Assembly (NCBI GenBank): GCA_963792075.1 | Contig: CAWBUW010000011.1 | Span: 1-64,000 of the forward strand | DNA length: 64,000 nt | From: CAWBUW01 sp963792075 | GTDB lineage: Bacteria > Chloroflexota > Anaerolineae > Anaerolineales > UBA4823 | Direction: 5' to 3' | Part shown: piece by piece, positions 44,504 to 53,745 of the stretch | Layout of the letters: each line of letters opens with the position of its first letter | Numbering within the stretch: position 1 is the stretch's first letter | Translations under genes and position numbers: made by a program | The notes under the pieces: model-generated | Databases searched by the model: none | Seen by the model: only the letters and a program-made list of their open reading frames with translations | Told to the model about the DNA's origin: nothing

Positions 44504-44595
44504 ATTATAGCAAACAAGGTCTTGATATAATAGCCGCATTGGGTGGCAATTATTGAGCACCTGAATGGTATCATTTCAAAAAGTAGGGGCGTGGG

Positions 44596-46659
44596 GTGTT
44601 TGTGGTGGGCTTGAGATTTAGATCAAATTTCCGTTTCCCCGATTGGACCAGGCCGGTCTTCCTGGGCCTGGTGGCAGCCCTGGCCTTTGGCCTGTTCATT
44701 CCCTGGCTGGGATATTATTGGGACGACTGGGCCAAGATGCTCGTCGACCGGCTGTATGGCCTGGCCGGTTACTGGCCTTATTATGCGTACGACCGGCCGC
44801 TTTCCGCCTGGACTCACGTGGTCTTTACCCCCCTGCTGGGCGATGCTCCGCTGGCCTGGCACCTGTTCAGCCTGGCGCTGCGCTGGCTGGCTGCCTGGGC
44901 CATGTATTGGGCTTTCAGCCTCCTCTGGCCGCAGGCAAAACGGCAGGTCTTCTATGCGGCGCTGCTCTTCCTGGTCTACCCGGTCTTTTCCCAGCAGGCC
45001 ATTGCCCTGACCTTCCACCAGATGTGGGTGCAGTACTTGCTGTTCTTCATCTCCCTGGGCGCCACCTTCCAGGCCATCCGGCAGCCACGCCGGATCGTGG
45101 CGTGGACGGCGCTGGCCGTGGCCTGCATGGCGTTGCAGCTCTCGGTCACCGAATATTTCGTCGGCATCGAGCTCTTACGCCCCCTCCTGATCCTGGTCCT
45201 GGTCGCCCAGGCGGAAAGTACCCCGCAGGGGAGGCTGTCGCGCACCCTGCGCGCTTACCTCCCCTACCTGGTTACGCTGCTGGCCTACCTGGCGTGGCGC
45301 TTCTTTTTCATGAAGCTGGCCGAGCCGGACCCGTACCAGCTCGAGATCCTATCCGGCCTGTTCACTGCGCCGGGGCCCACGCTGCGGCTGCTCCTGGATA
45401 TGCTGCTGGTAGACCTGCGTTTTATCCTGCTGAGCTCCTGGACGCCCGTCCTCGAGATCCCTCTGGAAGAGCTGGAACAACCCGCCATCCTGCTCAGCCT
45501 GGGCGCAGCAGCTTTGGGAGGCGCCTTATGCCTGGTCTACCTTCTAAGACAAGGCGAGGCAAGCAGCGGCGCGGATGAAAGCCCGGCCTGGTGGCGGCAG
45601 GCTGCGCTGGTAGGAATCTTGGGCGTGTTGTTGGGCGGCGCTCCGGCCTGGGCCACCGGGCGGCTGATCACCCTGGATTTCCATTCTGACCGGCACGCCA
45701 TGGCCGCCATGCTGGGGGCCAGCCTGCTTTTCATCGGGCTGCTGGAATGGTTCGTGCAGCGCCGCTTACAAAGGGCAGTCCTCCTATCGCTGCTGGTCAG
45801 CCTGGCGATGCTGATCAACCTCCGCGCCGCCAACGGCTTCCGGCATGAATGGCAGCAGCAGCTCGAGCTCTACTGGCAGCTTTATTGGCGGGCGCCGTTC
45901 ATCCAACCCAATACGGCGTTGGTGATGGAAGAAGATCCATTTCCAAACGACGCTCTCTTTTCGATCTCGTCCGCGATCAACTATCTGTATCCGCAGCCGA
46001 AGGACCCTCCCCGGCTGGGGTACTACCTGTACGCCTTGCGCCCGCGCTGGTCGATCCTCGCCCAGGCTCCGGCGGAAATCAACTTCAGCTCGAAATTTCG
46101 CTCTTTCTCATTCAAAGCCACAATGCCTGACAGCGTACTGTTGGCGTACGACGCGCAGCAGCAGCACTGCCTGTGGGTGGTCTACCCGGAGAGGCGTGAC
46201 AACCCTTACCTGACGGACCTGGTATCTACCTTCACCACGATCTCCAACCCTGACCGCATCCAGGCGGCCCCGCCCCAGGCGGGCTACCCTCCCACGGATG
46301 TTTTTGGCCGGGAGCCCGGCCCGGACTGGTGCTATTATTTCGAGAAAGCCGACCTGGCCCGCCAAACGGGGGACTGGCCGGCGGTGAGCTCCCTGGGCGA
46401 AAGGGCCGGCCAGGCCGGGTTCAAGCCGGGCGGCAACCCGGCGATCCCGGCTTACGAATGGACGCCCTTTGTCGAGGGTTACGCCAGGGATGGCCGCTGG
46501 CAGGCTGCCATTGACTTGACCCTGGCGGCTTACCAGTCTGACCCTGGGTCAGAAGGGATGTTTTGCTATCTATGGGGAAAAATTGCCGGGGCTGAAGCCT
46601 CCCCCGAAGGGAACGAGAGCGCGCAGAAGGTGTTTGCGGAGCTGGAATGCAGACCTTAA
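44596..46659 (+). CDS. GT-C-like multi-pass membrane glycosyltransferase or polymerase
   Basis: This 687-residue protein has about 11 membrane segments in the first 440 residues. A first loop YYWDDWAKMLVDRLYGLAGY contains adjacent Asp residues, as in GT-C enzymes that use lipid-linked sugars. The C-terminal 230 residues are soluble, with tetratricopeptide-like helices at the end. Function beyond the fold type is inference. The GTG at 44596 is the first start, but later GTG/TTG codons (44602, 44605, 44611) are equally possible. It overlaps the uvrA-like gene by 13 bases. Confidence 0.7.
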   Translation: MFVVGLRFRSNFRFPDWTRPVFLGLVAALAFGLFIPWLGYYWDDWAKMLVDRLYGLAGYWPYYAYDRPLSAWTHVVFTPLLGDAPLAWHLFSLALRWLAAWAMYWAFSLLWPQAKRQVFYAALLFLVYPVFSQQAIALTFHQMWVQYLLFFISLGATFQAIRQPRRIVAWTALAVACMALQLSVTEYFVGIELLRPLLILVLVAQAESTPQGRLSRTLRAYLPYLVTLLAYLAWRFFFMKLAEPDPYQLEILSGLFTAPGPTLRLLLDMLLVDLRFILLSSWTPVLEIPLEELEQPAILLSLGAAALGGALCLVYLLRQGEASSGADESPAWWRQAALVGILGVLLGGAPAWATGRLITLDFHSDRHAMAAMLGASLLFIGLLEWFVQRRLQRAVLLSLLVSLAMLINLRAANGFRHEWQQQLELYWQLYWRAPFIQPNTALVMEEDPFPNDALFSISSAINYLYPQPKDPPRLGYYLYALRPRWSILAQAPAEINFSSKFRSFSFKATMPDSVLLAYDAQQQHCLWVVYPERRDNPYLTDLVSTFTTISNPDRIQAAPPQAGYPPTDVFGREPGPDWCYYFEKADLARQTGDWPAVSSLGERAGQAGFKPGGNPAIPAYEWTPFVEGYARDGRWQAAIDLTLAAYQSDPGSEGMFCYLWGKIAGAEASPEGNESAQKVFAELECRP

Positions 46660-49258
46660 TCACGATCCGCAACGCACGCCTGCATAACCTGAAGAACGTC
46701 AGCCTGAGCCTGCCCAAGGAGAAGCTGGTGGTCTTCACGGGCGTCTCGGGCTCGGGGAAATCGACGCTGGCTTTCGACATCCTGCACCAGGAAGGCCAGC
46801 GGAACTACATCGAATCGCTGGGCCTGGTGGCGTTCAAGATGGGCCGGCCGCCGCTGGACAGCATCAGCGGGCTCTGCCCCACCATCAGCATCGACCAGCG
46901 CATCACCAACCGCAGCCCGCGCTCGACGGTGGGCACGACGACGGACGTCTACACCTACCTGCGCGTGCTCTTCGCCCGCCTGGGGCAGCGCGTCTGCCCG
47001 GCCTGCGGGGGGAGGTACCGGTCGCCGGCGGACCGGTAGCAGCGGACGGTACGTCCGCTGCCGCTATTCTTATAGCGGCTGAAGACTTCACGGCGGAGGA
47101 AGACCTCGCCGGCGGCCTGGCAGAGTCGCTTTGCCCGCACTGCGGGGCGAGCGTGCCCGAGCTGGGCATGGCGCATTTCTCGTTCAACAAGCCCGACGGG
47201 GCCTGCCCGACCTGCACCGGGCTGGGCACCGTGCAGCAGGCCAACCTGGAGCGCCTGGTCGACCCACAGCGGAGCATCCTGGAGAACGCCGTGACCGGGT
47301 GGAATGACCTTAGCCTCCGGCGCTTCAGCCAGGTATTGCAAGCCGCGGCGCGGCATTACGGCTTCCGCTTCGACCCGGCGCTGCCCGTAGGCCAGTATGA
47401 TGCGGCGCAGCGCGACCTGCTCTTCTACGGCGTGGAGGACCCGCGCTTCCAGCGTCACTTCCCCGGAATCGCCGCGCCGGCGACGGTGAGCCGGGGGCGC
47501 TTCGAGGGCCTCGCCACGGCCTTGCTGCGCCGCTACGCCGAGCACATCCAAAACGAAGATTACCTGCAGAAGATGACCGAGTTCCTTTCCATCCAGACCT
47601 GCCCGGACTGCCTGGGGACGCGCCTGCGGCCCGAGAGCCGCGCCGTCAGCGTCCGCGGGAAGACCATCGTGGAGGCCTCCCGCATGCCGCTGGACCAGCT
47701 CGACGCCTGGCTGAAAGCCCTGCCGGAGGCGCTCCGCGCGGCAGAAAAAGCCATCGCCGCGCCGGTGCTGGCCGACCTGGAGGCGCGCCTGAGCCACCTG
47801 GTGGAAGTCGGGCTGGGCTACCTGTCCCTCGAGCGCAGCTCACGCAGCCTCTCGGCGGGGGAGGCGCAGCGCCTGCGCCTGGCGACCCTGCTGGGGTCAG
47901 GGCTCACCGGGGTGCTCTACATCCTGGACGAGCCCACCATCGGGCTGCACCCGCGCGATACCCAGCGCCTGGTAGCCGTGCTGCGCCGCCTGCGCGACCT
48001 GGGCAACACCGTCCTGGTGGTGGAACACGACCTGGAGCTGGTCCGGGCGGCGGACTACGTGGTAGATTTCGGCCCGGGCGGGGGCCGCTGGGGCGGCGAG
48101 ATCGTGGCGACGGGGACCCCGGAAGAGGTCGCCGCGCACGCAGGGCTGCCCACCGCGGATTACCTGGCGGGCAGGCGCAGGATCGAGCTCCCGCCGCGGC
48201 GTAAGCCGGGGGGAAAAGTCCTGCTGATCCGCGGCGCCAGCGAGCACAACCTGCGGAATATCACCGTGCGCATCCCTCTGGGGGTGTGGGTGGCGGTCAG
48301 CGGGGTCTCCGGCTCGGGGAAATCCTCCCTGATGTTAGATATCCTGGACCGGGCCGCCCGCAAGCGCTTTTACGGCGCGAACGAAGCGGAGGGCAGCTAC
48401 ACTGCCATCGAAGGCTGGGAGCACCTGGACAAGGTCATCACGCTGGACCAGGAGCCCATCGGGCGCATCCCGCGCTCGAACGCGGCCACTTATTCCGACG
48501 CCTTCACGCCCATCCGCGCCGCCTTTGCGGCCACCGCCGAGGCGCGCCAGAGCGGGCTGGCGGCGCGGCATTTCTCGTTCAACGTACCGGGCGGGCGCTG
48601 CGAACGCTGCGAGGGCGCGGGCGTGCTCACGGTCAAGATGCAGCTCCTGCCGGACGTGGCAGTGCGCTGCCCGGCCTGCCACGGGAGGCGCTTCACCGCG
48701 CAGACCCTGGCCGTCCATTACCAGGGGTACGACATCGCCCAGGTGCTGCAAATGAGCGTGGACGAAGCCCTGGCGCTGTTCGCCGGAGTCCCCGCCGCGG
48801 CGGCGCGCCTGCGCCTATTGGCAGACGTGGGCCTGGGCTATTTGCAGCTCGGCCAACCGGCCACCACGCTCTCCGGCGGCGAGGCGCAGCGCGTCAAGCT
48901 GGCCAGGGAGCTGGGCCGGCGTTCTACCGGGCGCACGCTCTACCTGCTGGACGAGCCCACCACCGGCCTGCACGCCGCGGACACTGCCGTGCTGATCGCC
49001 GTCTTGCAGCGCCTGGTAGAGGCGGGCAACAGTGTGGTCACCATCGAGCACAACCTGGACTTGATCAAGTCCGCCGATTGGGTGATCGACCTGGGCCCCG
49101 AAGGCGGCACGGCGGGCGGTGAGCTGGTCGCCGAGGGCACGCCTGAAGCGATCGCCGCCGTCGACCTCTCATACACGGGCAGGGCGCTGAGGGGGCTGCT
49201 GGCCCCGGCCCCCCTCAATCCCAGGGCTGTCCAAAAAGAAACAAAGGAAGAAAATTAA
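46647..49258 (+). pseudogene. UvrA-like ABC ATPase, one frameshift
   Basis: The gene encodes a UvrA-family protein of about 870 residues. The first part has Walker A FTGVSGSGKSTLAF and the first zinc-finger CPACGG. The frame is then lost at a run of six G residues (about 46999-47014) and stops at 47037-47039. One more G continues as EVPVAGGPVAADGTSAAAIL, CPHCGA and the rest: CPTCTGLG, signatures LSAGEAQRLRLA and LSGGEAQRVKLA, second Walker A VSGVSGSGKSSLM, and CPACHGRRF. UvrA finds DNA damage, and shorter UvrA2-like forms are linked to drug tolerance. The last residues and the stop come from an inverted repeat. Confidence 0.87.
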
Positions 49259-49341
49259 TACGTACCTGTGGGGGTGGTGCTTCGCACCACCCCCACAGGT
49301 ACGTATATTTTCTCCTTGTTTTCGTCTTTTTTGGACAGCCC
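49224..49341. repeat. 118-bp compound inverted repeat, GTCCAAAAAG family copy 2
   Basis: Outer arms GGGCTGTCCAAAAAG and CTTTTTTGGACAGCCC enclose a perfect 22-bp stem closed by CTTCG (49258-49306). The outer arms are swapped relative to copies at 20971 and 51051, so this copy is inverted. It contributes the 3' end of the uvrA-like gene. Confidence 0.92.
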
Positions 49342-49349
49342 TGGAGGGC

Positions 49350-49754
49350 CTACCCCCTCCGCTGGGTGCGCCGGTGGATGTTGTAGGGGCTGAACACGGT
49401 TACCCTTTCGCCCGCCACCTCCAGCTCCACCCCCACCTGTACCGGCTGGTGCAGGTAAGGGACGGCGTGGATTCTGGGAAAGCTGACCTCGTATTGGACC
49501 GTCTCATGAGGCAGCTGGTGGATGGCCTTGGGGTCTTCTTCAATATAATCCGGCAGCCGGTAAACGAAAAAATGGTCCAGCGGGAGGGATTGCTCCGCCG
49601 ACTGGCACCAGACCTTAAGCACCGAGAACTGCACGGGGGAGCCGGCCTGGCTCTCGAGCTGGAAGATGCCGTTCAGGATGTAGGGCTCGTGGTCCGCGTA
49701 GAAGCTGTATTCTACCGGGATGCCGCTGGCGCTGAAAGTCTGGGGCGAGGTCAT
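49350..49754 (-). CDS. Hypothetical beta-rich protein coupled to the metallopeptidase gene
   Basis: This 134-residue protein (ATG 49754, overlapping the upstream stop as ATGA; an ATG at 49766 is also possible) reads as beta strands: VEYSFYADHEPYILNGIFQL and VQYEVSFPRIHAVPYLHQPV, then VGVELEVAGERVTVFSPYNI. No signal peptide is seen. I recognise no family. The coupling to the peptidase gene suggests an inhibitor, chaperone or immunity partner, by inference. Confidence 0.65.
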   Translation of the reverse strand: MTSPQTFSASGIPVEYSFYADHEPYILNGIFQLESQAGSPVQFSVLKVWCQSAEQSLPLDHFFVYRLPDYIEEDPKAIHQLPHETVQYEVSFPRIHAVPYLHQPVQVGVELEVAGERVTVFSPYNIHRRTQRRG

Positions 49755-50983
49755 GGGCACTGCCATTCCTGAGGTGTGACGTCGTGAATGGGCGGGGAAA
49801 TCACGCGCGGTCCTGGCACCGAGTCCCCGACCGCTGCATCTCTGATTATAACCTGACCACTTGCTAACCTGACCCGCACTTTGTGCGTGCCTACCTTGCC
49901 GATCACTTCTCCGGGCTGCGTCGCAGCCAGGCCGGGATATGTTTCGACCTGGGCTTCTACCCCGCCTGGGTTCACCTCGGTCTCGCCGGTATTCGGATCG
50001 ACCGTGGTGAGGCTCGGATCGACGGTCATGCCGCGATCGATCTCCCACTGCGTTTCCAGCGTGTACGCGCGCTGCTCTTCATCAGCCCAGGAGGAGTTGC
50101 GGTAAGAAAATGGGCTGCGGAAGTGCTGGTACTCGTGATACAGGGACTGGGAGGCGCCTTCATTGGTGGTATCGGTTGCAATGTAGATCTCATTCCCGGA
50201 GGTTTCGCCGCCGCCAGGCATGGGGTTAGGCTGCCACGCCGTGCCATCCCACATTTCGTCAGCCCATTCCAGGTCACCTACCATATGTACGGTGGCGTTG
50301 CGCAAGTCGCGGATCATGGCCGAGTTCCACTGGCAGAGAATGGCCAGCATGCCATCGAAGGAATAGGCGTCGCCGGCATTGGCCGGCAGCGCCATAGCGG
50401 GAAAAAGCTGGTCCAGCTTTTCCATGGTCTCCGCGCCTACCTCGCCGGAGGGGTCGCCGGTAACGCCATGATCAGTTTGAAACTGCCTGACGCGCCCCTT
50501 CGTTTCCTTGCCGAAAATCCCGTCCACGCCGTAGGTCGAGTACAAGATCCCCGCGTCCTGAATCCCGTGCTGGACCTTGCGCACCGCCTCGCTCCTGTCC
50601 CCTTTCTTCATCGTCTCGGTGCCGTTGTAGATCGCTTCGAGGGTGGCATTGCCGGCGAAGCGCGGGGAGGTCAGGTCTCGCATTTGAATGACCAGGCCAG
50701 AGCGCTGCAAGTTGGCGCTGCCTAACAGCCTCTGCAAATGCCGGTTCTGCTGCACGCGACCGATCTGTCCGGCGATCCTCTGGCGTTGGATGGCAGGGAT
50801 GTTTGCATCCAGGAGCAGGGCGGCCTGGCCGGCGGCGCCATGAGCGAATACCGCCTGGCCCAGGAGCGTCTCCTGGTCAGCGAGCGTGGGTTCGGGTCGA
50901 TCCGCTGCCCGGCGCGGGGTTCGCTGCGGTGCTTGGAGCTGCTGAGCGGTCTTCCCGGCTGAGGTTACGCGCAATTTAGACAT
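49751..50983 (-). CDS. Peptidoglycan-binding protein with HExxH metallopeptidase motif
   Basis: This 410-residue protein starts at ATG 50983. The N-terminus is Gln-rich with IPAIQRQRIAGQIGRVQQNR and HLQRLLG, a pattern I associate with eCIS-linked DUF4157-type proteins. A PG_binding_1 domain (about 120-190: MKKGDRSEAVRKVQHGIQDA, GIFGKETKGRVRQFQ) is followed by a domain with HEYQH (about 283-287, in SLYHEYQHFRSP) and downstream acidic EEQRAYTLETQWE. It is probably a zinc peptidase acting on cell wall or a toxin-like effector. No signal peptide is present, so a non-classical export route is needed if it is secreted. Confidence 0.65.
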   Translation of the reverse strand: MSKLRVTSAGKTAQQLQAPQRTPRRAADRPEPTLADQETLLGQAVFAHGAAGQAALLLDANIPAIQRQRIAGQIGRVQQNRHLQRLLGSANLQRSGLVIQMRDLTSPRFAGNATLEAIYNGTETMKKGDRSEAVRKVQHGIQDAGILYSTYGVDGIFGKETKGRVRQFQTDHGVTGDPSGEVGAETMEKLDQLFPAMALPANAGDAYSFDGMLAILCQWNSAMIRDLRNATVHMVGDLEWADEMWDGTAWQPNPMPGGGETSGNEIYIATDTTNEGASQSLYHEYQHFRSPFSYRNSSWADEEQRAYTLETQWEIDRGMTVDPSLTTVDPNTGETEVNPGGVEAQVETYPGLAATQPGEVIGKVGTHKVRVRLASGQVIIRDAAVGDSVPGPRVISPPIHDVTPQEWQCP

Positions 50984-51050
50984 GGTCGCTAAACATAGTC
51001 CTGGTCTCATTATGGCAGAAATTGGGCAAATGTCAACTTAATAAATATTT

Positions 51051-51173
51051 GGGGGGCTGTCCAAAAAGACGAAAACAAGGAGAAAATATGCGTACCTGTG
51101 GGGGTGACGCTTTGCGTCACCCCCACAGGTACGCATTAATTTTCTTCCTTTGTTTCTTTTTGGGCAGCCTCCC
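51051..51173. repeat. Compound inverted repeat, GTCCAAAAAG family copy 3
   Basis: Same outer arms and orientation as copy 1, but the stem differs by paired changes: GTGACG-CTTTG-CGTCAC replaces GTGGTG-CTTCG-CACCAC, and TGCGTA/TACGCA replaces TACGTA. Confidence 0.92.
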
Positions 51174-51202
51174 AAACCCCCAGAATAGGGTAGAATCGGG
51201 GC

Positions 51203-51823
51203 ATGAGCTCGCCGCTGGATGACATCCGCAAGCTGTATGATGCCTTCGACGCGCCGGTGGTGCCGCTGGACTGCGGCAAGAAGTGCGCGCCGGATAACCC
51301 GAGCGGCAAGCCCTTCTGCTGCGATATCTGCCACGCGGTGCCGGCGGCCTACCGCCAGGAATGGGCTTACCTGCAGCCGCGTACGGACCTGTGGCACGCC
51401 TGGCGCGGGGACGAGTGCCCGGCGGACCCCACCGACCCGGAGGAGCTGCGCGCCGATACGCCTGAACACATGCTGCTGCTGGCGTGTAAAGGCCCTCTGG
51501 AGTGCCAGCGCGCTTACCGCGCCGTGAGCTGCCGCCAGTTCCCTTTTTACCCCTACATTTCCACCCGCGGCCGCTTCGCCGGGCTGAGCTATGACTGGGT
51601 CTTCGAGCAGCAGTGCTGGGTGATCCAACACCTGGAGGCTGTCACGCAGGCGTACCGGGCGGAATTCGTGCGCCTGTACGACCGCCTGTTCGCCAGCCTC
51701 TCCGGCGATCTGGATGGCTATGCGAATTATTCCGAGCAGGCGCGAGACTACTTCCGCTCCCAGCGCCGCCCCCTGCCCCTCCTGCACAGGAATGGCCGCA
51801 AGTACATGCTCAAGATAGGATAG
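51203..51823 (+). CDS. YkgJ-like cysteine-rich protein
   Basis: This 206-residue protein has a Cys pattern that suggests a metal site: DCGKKCAP, FCCDICHAVP, LACKGPLECQRAYRAVSCRQF (given here as a motif) and a late QQCWV. It resembles YkgJ-type putative zinc/iron-chelating proteins but with different spacing from the lasso-operon copy. Helical C-terminal half. The ATG at 51203 has no strong RBS. The function is unknown. Confidence 0.65.
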   Translation: MSSPLDDIRKLYDAFDAPVVPLDCGKKCAPDNPSGKPFCCDICHAVPAAYRQEWAYLQPRTDLWHAWRGDECPADPTDPEELRADTPEHMLLLACKGPLECQRAYRAVSCRQFPFYPYISTRGRFAGLSYDWVFEQQCWVIQHLEAVTQAYRAEFVRLYDRLFASLSGDLDGYANYSEQARDYFRSQRRPLPLLHRNGRKYMLKIG

Positions 51824-51850
51824 GAGTCACGCTTACCCGCGCAAGGAATC

Positions 51851-51966
51851 TTTTCTTCGCTTCGCGGCTTTGCGCCTTTGCGTCAAGACACCTCTCCCAC
51901 CAAAAGGCTCACCCCTCCCCGCAATCACCCTATTTTTAACGCAAAGTCGCCAAGGCGCAAAGAAAA
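51851..51966. repeat. Inverted repeat TTTGCGCCTTTGCGT type
   Basis: Left arm GGCTTTGCGCCTTTGCGT (ending near 51883) and right arm ACGCAAAGTCGCCAAGGCGC (from 51939). No gene lies in 51824-52155 apart from this, the palindrome at 52002 and the promoter at 52090. Confidence 0.75.
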
Positions 51967-52001
51967 ACCCAGGTCTCTTCACACGGGAGCAATCAAAAAT
52001 T

Positions 52002-52059
52002 GTTGTTAGGGGGTTATGTGTGGTCGGCGTACGCCGACCACACATAACCCCCTAACAAC
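52002..52059. repeat. 58-bp perfect palindrome
   Basis: Two 29-bp arms meet with no loop at GCGT-ACGC. The outer arm starts GTTGTTAGGGGGTTATGTG. It is the longest perfect inverted repeat seen in the window. Confidence 0.93.
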
Positions 52060-52089
52060 CGTTTAGTACACCCCTTCACACGGACTACC

Positions 52090-52118
52090 TTGACTTAATG
52101 CTAGATAATTATTATAAT
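52090..52118 (+). promoter_or_regulatory. Sigma70-type promoter of the rhodanese-sufE operon
   Basis: TTGACT (52090-52095), a 17-bp spacer and TATAAT (52113-52118), followed by AAGGAGG (52142-52148) and ATG at 52156. The -10 lies in an AT palindrome (AGATAATTATTATAATAATT) that could bind a regulator. Confidence 0.75.
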
Positions 52119-52155
52119 AATTATCTGAATAAATCCGTTTAAAGGAGGCTGCGTA

Positions 52156-53001
52156 ATGATGACAGGTTATGCTCACCCTGAAAAGGTCGTCGAGACGAGT
52201 TGGGTCGCCGAGCACCTGGCTGACCCGGCCGTGCGCCTGGTCGAATCGAACGAGGACCCACTCCTATACGAGATCGGCCATCTCCCCGGCGCGGTCAAGG
52301 TCGATTGGTTTATCACGCTGCAGCATCCCCTGCGGCGGGATTTCCTGGACAAGGCCGGGTTCGAAGCCCTGTGCAGCCGGCTGGGCATCGGCCCCGAAAC
52401 GCGGGTGGTGTTCTACGGCGATAAGAGCAACTGGTTCGCCTGCTATGCGCTGTGGGTGTTCCATTATTACGGCCACAACAACGTGGCGATCATGAACGGC
52501 GGGCGCGCCAAATGGGAAAAAGAAGGCCGCCCGCTGGCCAAAGAACTCCCCCATTATCCCGCCAGCGATTACAGCGCGCAGGAAGCGAACCATCACATCC
52601 GGGCTTTCCGCGCGGATGTCTTCGGACAGCTCCAAAAGAAGCTGCCCCTGGTGGACGTGCGCTCGCCCAAGGAATACTCGGGCGAGCTGCTGCACATGGC
52701 CAACTACCCCCAGGAAGGCGCCACGCGCGGCGGCCATATCCCCGGTGCGGTCAATATCCCCTGGTCCCAGGCCACCAACGAAGCGGACGGCACCTTCAAA
52801 CCGGTCGAAGCGCTGCGCGAGCTGTACGGGAGCCAGGGCATCCGCGGTGAAGATGAGGTCATCGCTTACTGCCGCATCGGCGAGCGCTCATCACACACCT
52901 GGTTCGTGCTCAAGTACCTGCTGGGGTTTGGCCGGGTGAAGAACTACGACGGCTCGTGGACAGAATGGGGCAACCTGGTGGACGCCCCCATCGAGAGGTA
53001 A
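52156..53001 (+). CDS. Thiosulfate/3-mercaptopyruvate sulfurtransferase (two rhodanese domains)
   Basis: This 281-residue protein has two rhodanese domains. The N-terminal one is inactive (GDKSNWFACYALWV at the active-site loop). The C-terminal one carries the catalytic Cys239 in AYCRIGERSSHTW. The CRIGERS loop is typical of thiosulfate sulfurtransferases. It transfers sulfane sulfur, and the adjacent sufE suggests delivery to Fe-S assembly. Strong promoter and RBS precede it. Confidence 0.92.
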   Translation: MMTGYAHPEKVVETSWVAEHLADPAVRLVESNEDPLLYEIGHLPGAVKVDWFITLQHPLRRDFLDKAGFEALCSRLGIGPETRVVFYGDKSNWFACYALWVFHYYGHNNVAIMNGGRAKWEKEGRPLAKELPHYPASDYSAQEANHHIRAFRADVFGQLQKKLPLVDVRSPKEYSGELLHMANYPQEGATRGGHIPGAVNIPWSQATNEADGTFKPVEALRELYGSQGIRGEDEVIAYCRIGERSSHTWFVLKYLLGFGRVKNYDGSWTEWGNLVDAPIER

Positions 53002-53003
53002 AC

Positions 53004-53468
53004 ATGGACAGTCTGCCCGGCGACCCATCTGGTATGCCATCTGGCATGCTGCCTTCCCGGCTGCAGGCGATCGTGAATGATTTCGAGCTGTGCGAGGGCC
53101 GCGAAAAGCTGGAGCTCCTGGTGCAGTATGCGCAGAGCCTGCCACCCCTGCCGGATTGGCTCGAAAGCGACCGCCAGCAGATGGACGAGGTGCCCGAGTG
53201 CATGACGCCGGTACACGTCCTGGCAGAAAAATCCAACGGCAAGCTGGTCTTCCATTTCGATGTACCGCCCGAGTCGCCCACCGTGCGCGGCTACGCCGCG
53301 CTGATGAAGGCCGGCCTGGACCGCAGCACGCCGGAAGAGGTGCTGCAGATCCCCGCGGATTTCTTCTACAGCATGGGCCTGCAATCGGTGCTGACGATCC
53401 AGCGCCTGAACGGGATGAGCGCCATCCTGGCACATGTCAAACAACTGGCAGTCAAAGCACTCGTATAA
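53004..53468 (+). CDS. SufE-family sulfur acceptor
   Basis: From ATG 53004 (GAGAGG upstream, two bases after the rhodanese stop) this 154-residue protein has the SufE core LQAIVNDFELCEGREKLELL, the sulfur-accepting Cys66 in VPECMTPVHV, and GYAALMKAGLDRSTPEEVLQ followed by IPADFF. It normally takes persulfide from a cysteine desulfurase (SufS). Here the operon partner is a rhodanese, so sulfur may come from thiosulfate. Confidence 0.9.
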   Translation: MDSLPGDPSGMPSGMLPSRLQAIVNDFELCEGREKLELLVQYAQSLPPLPDWLESDRQQMDEVPECMTPVHVLAEKSNGKLVFHFDVPPESPTVRGYAALMKAGLDRSTPEEVLQIPADFFYSMGLQSVLTIQRLNGMSAILAHVKQLAVKALV

Positions 53469-53470
53469 TA

Positions 53471-53662
53471 CGTTCTTACCTACAAGCTGACCATCAACGA
53501 CAGCGCATTATCGCTGGATGGGGGTGGTAAAGCCTGGGTCGGCACCGCCGATGGCCTGCCCCACCAGGTGACCCTGGACTATACCGTCAACGGCGTGGGC
53601 TTGCAGACCCTGCTGGTGTACAGCTACGGTGTGCAGTTCGACATCCAACAGCCTGTGCCATA
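53471..53662 (+). pseudogene. C-terminal gene fragment after sufE
   Basis: Directly after the sufE stop and in the same frame, 63 codons without a start read TYKLTINDSALSLDGGGKAW and further beta-strand-like sequence to YSYGVQFDIQQPVP, then a stop. It looks like the last domain of a secreted protein whose 5' part is lost. Confidence 0.5.
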
Positions 53663-53688
53663 AGAAGATTCAACGGAGCGAACGAAAC

Positions 53689-53721
53689 AGACCCTAAAGG
53701 TTTTGAAAACCTTTAGGGTCT
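53689..53721. repeat. Perfect hairpin of the AGACCCTAAAGG family
   Basis: 16-bp arms AGACCCTAAAGGTTTT and complement around one G. It lies between convergent units and could end transcription from either side. Confidence 0.9.
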
Positions 53722-53745
53722 TCTTTGCTTCTGTTCATCTTCACC

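Noticed and set aside
47153..49258. Independent short UvrA-like gene
   Set aside because: The first Walker A and zinc-finger half is encoded directly upstream in another frame; one missing G explains both.
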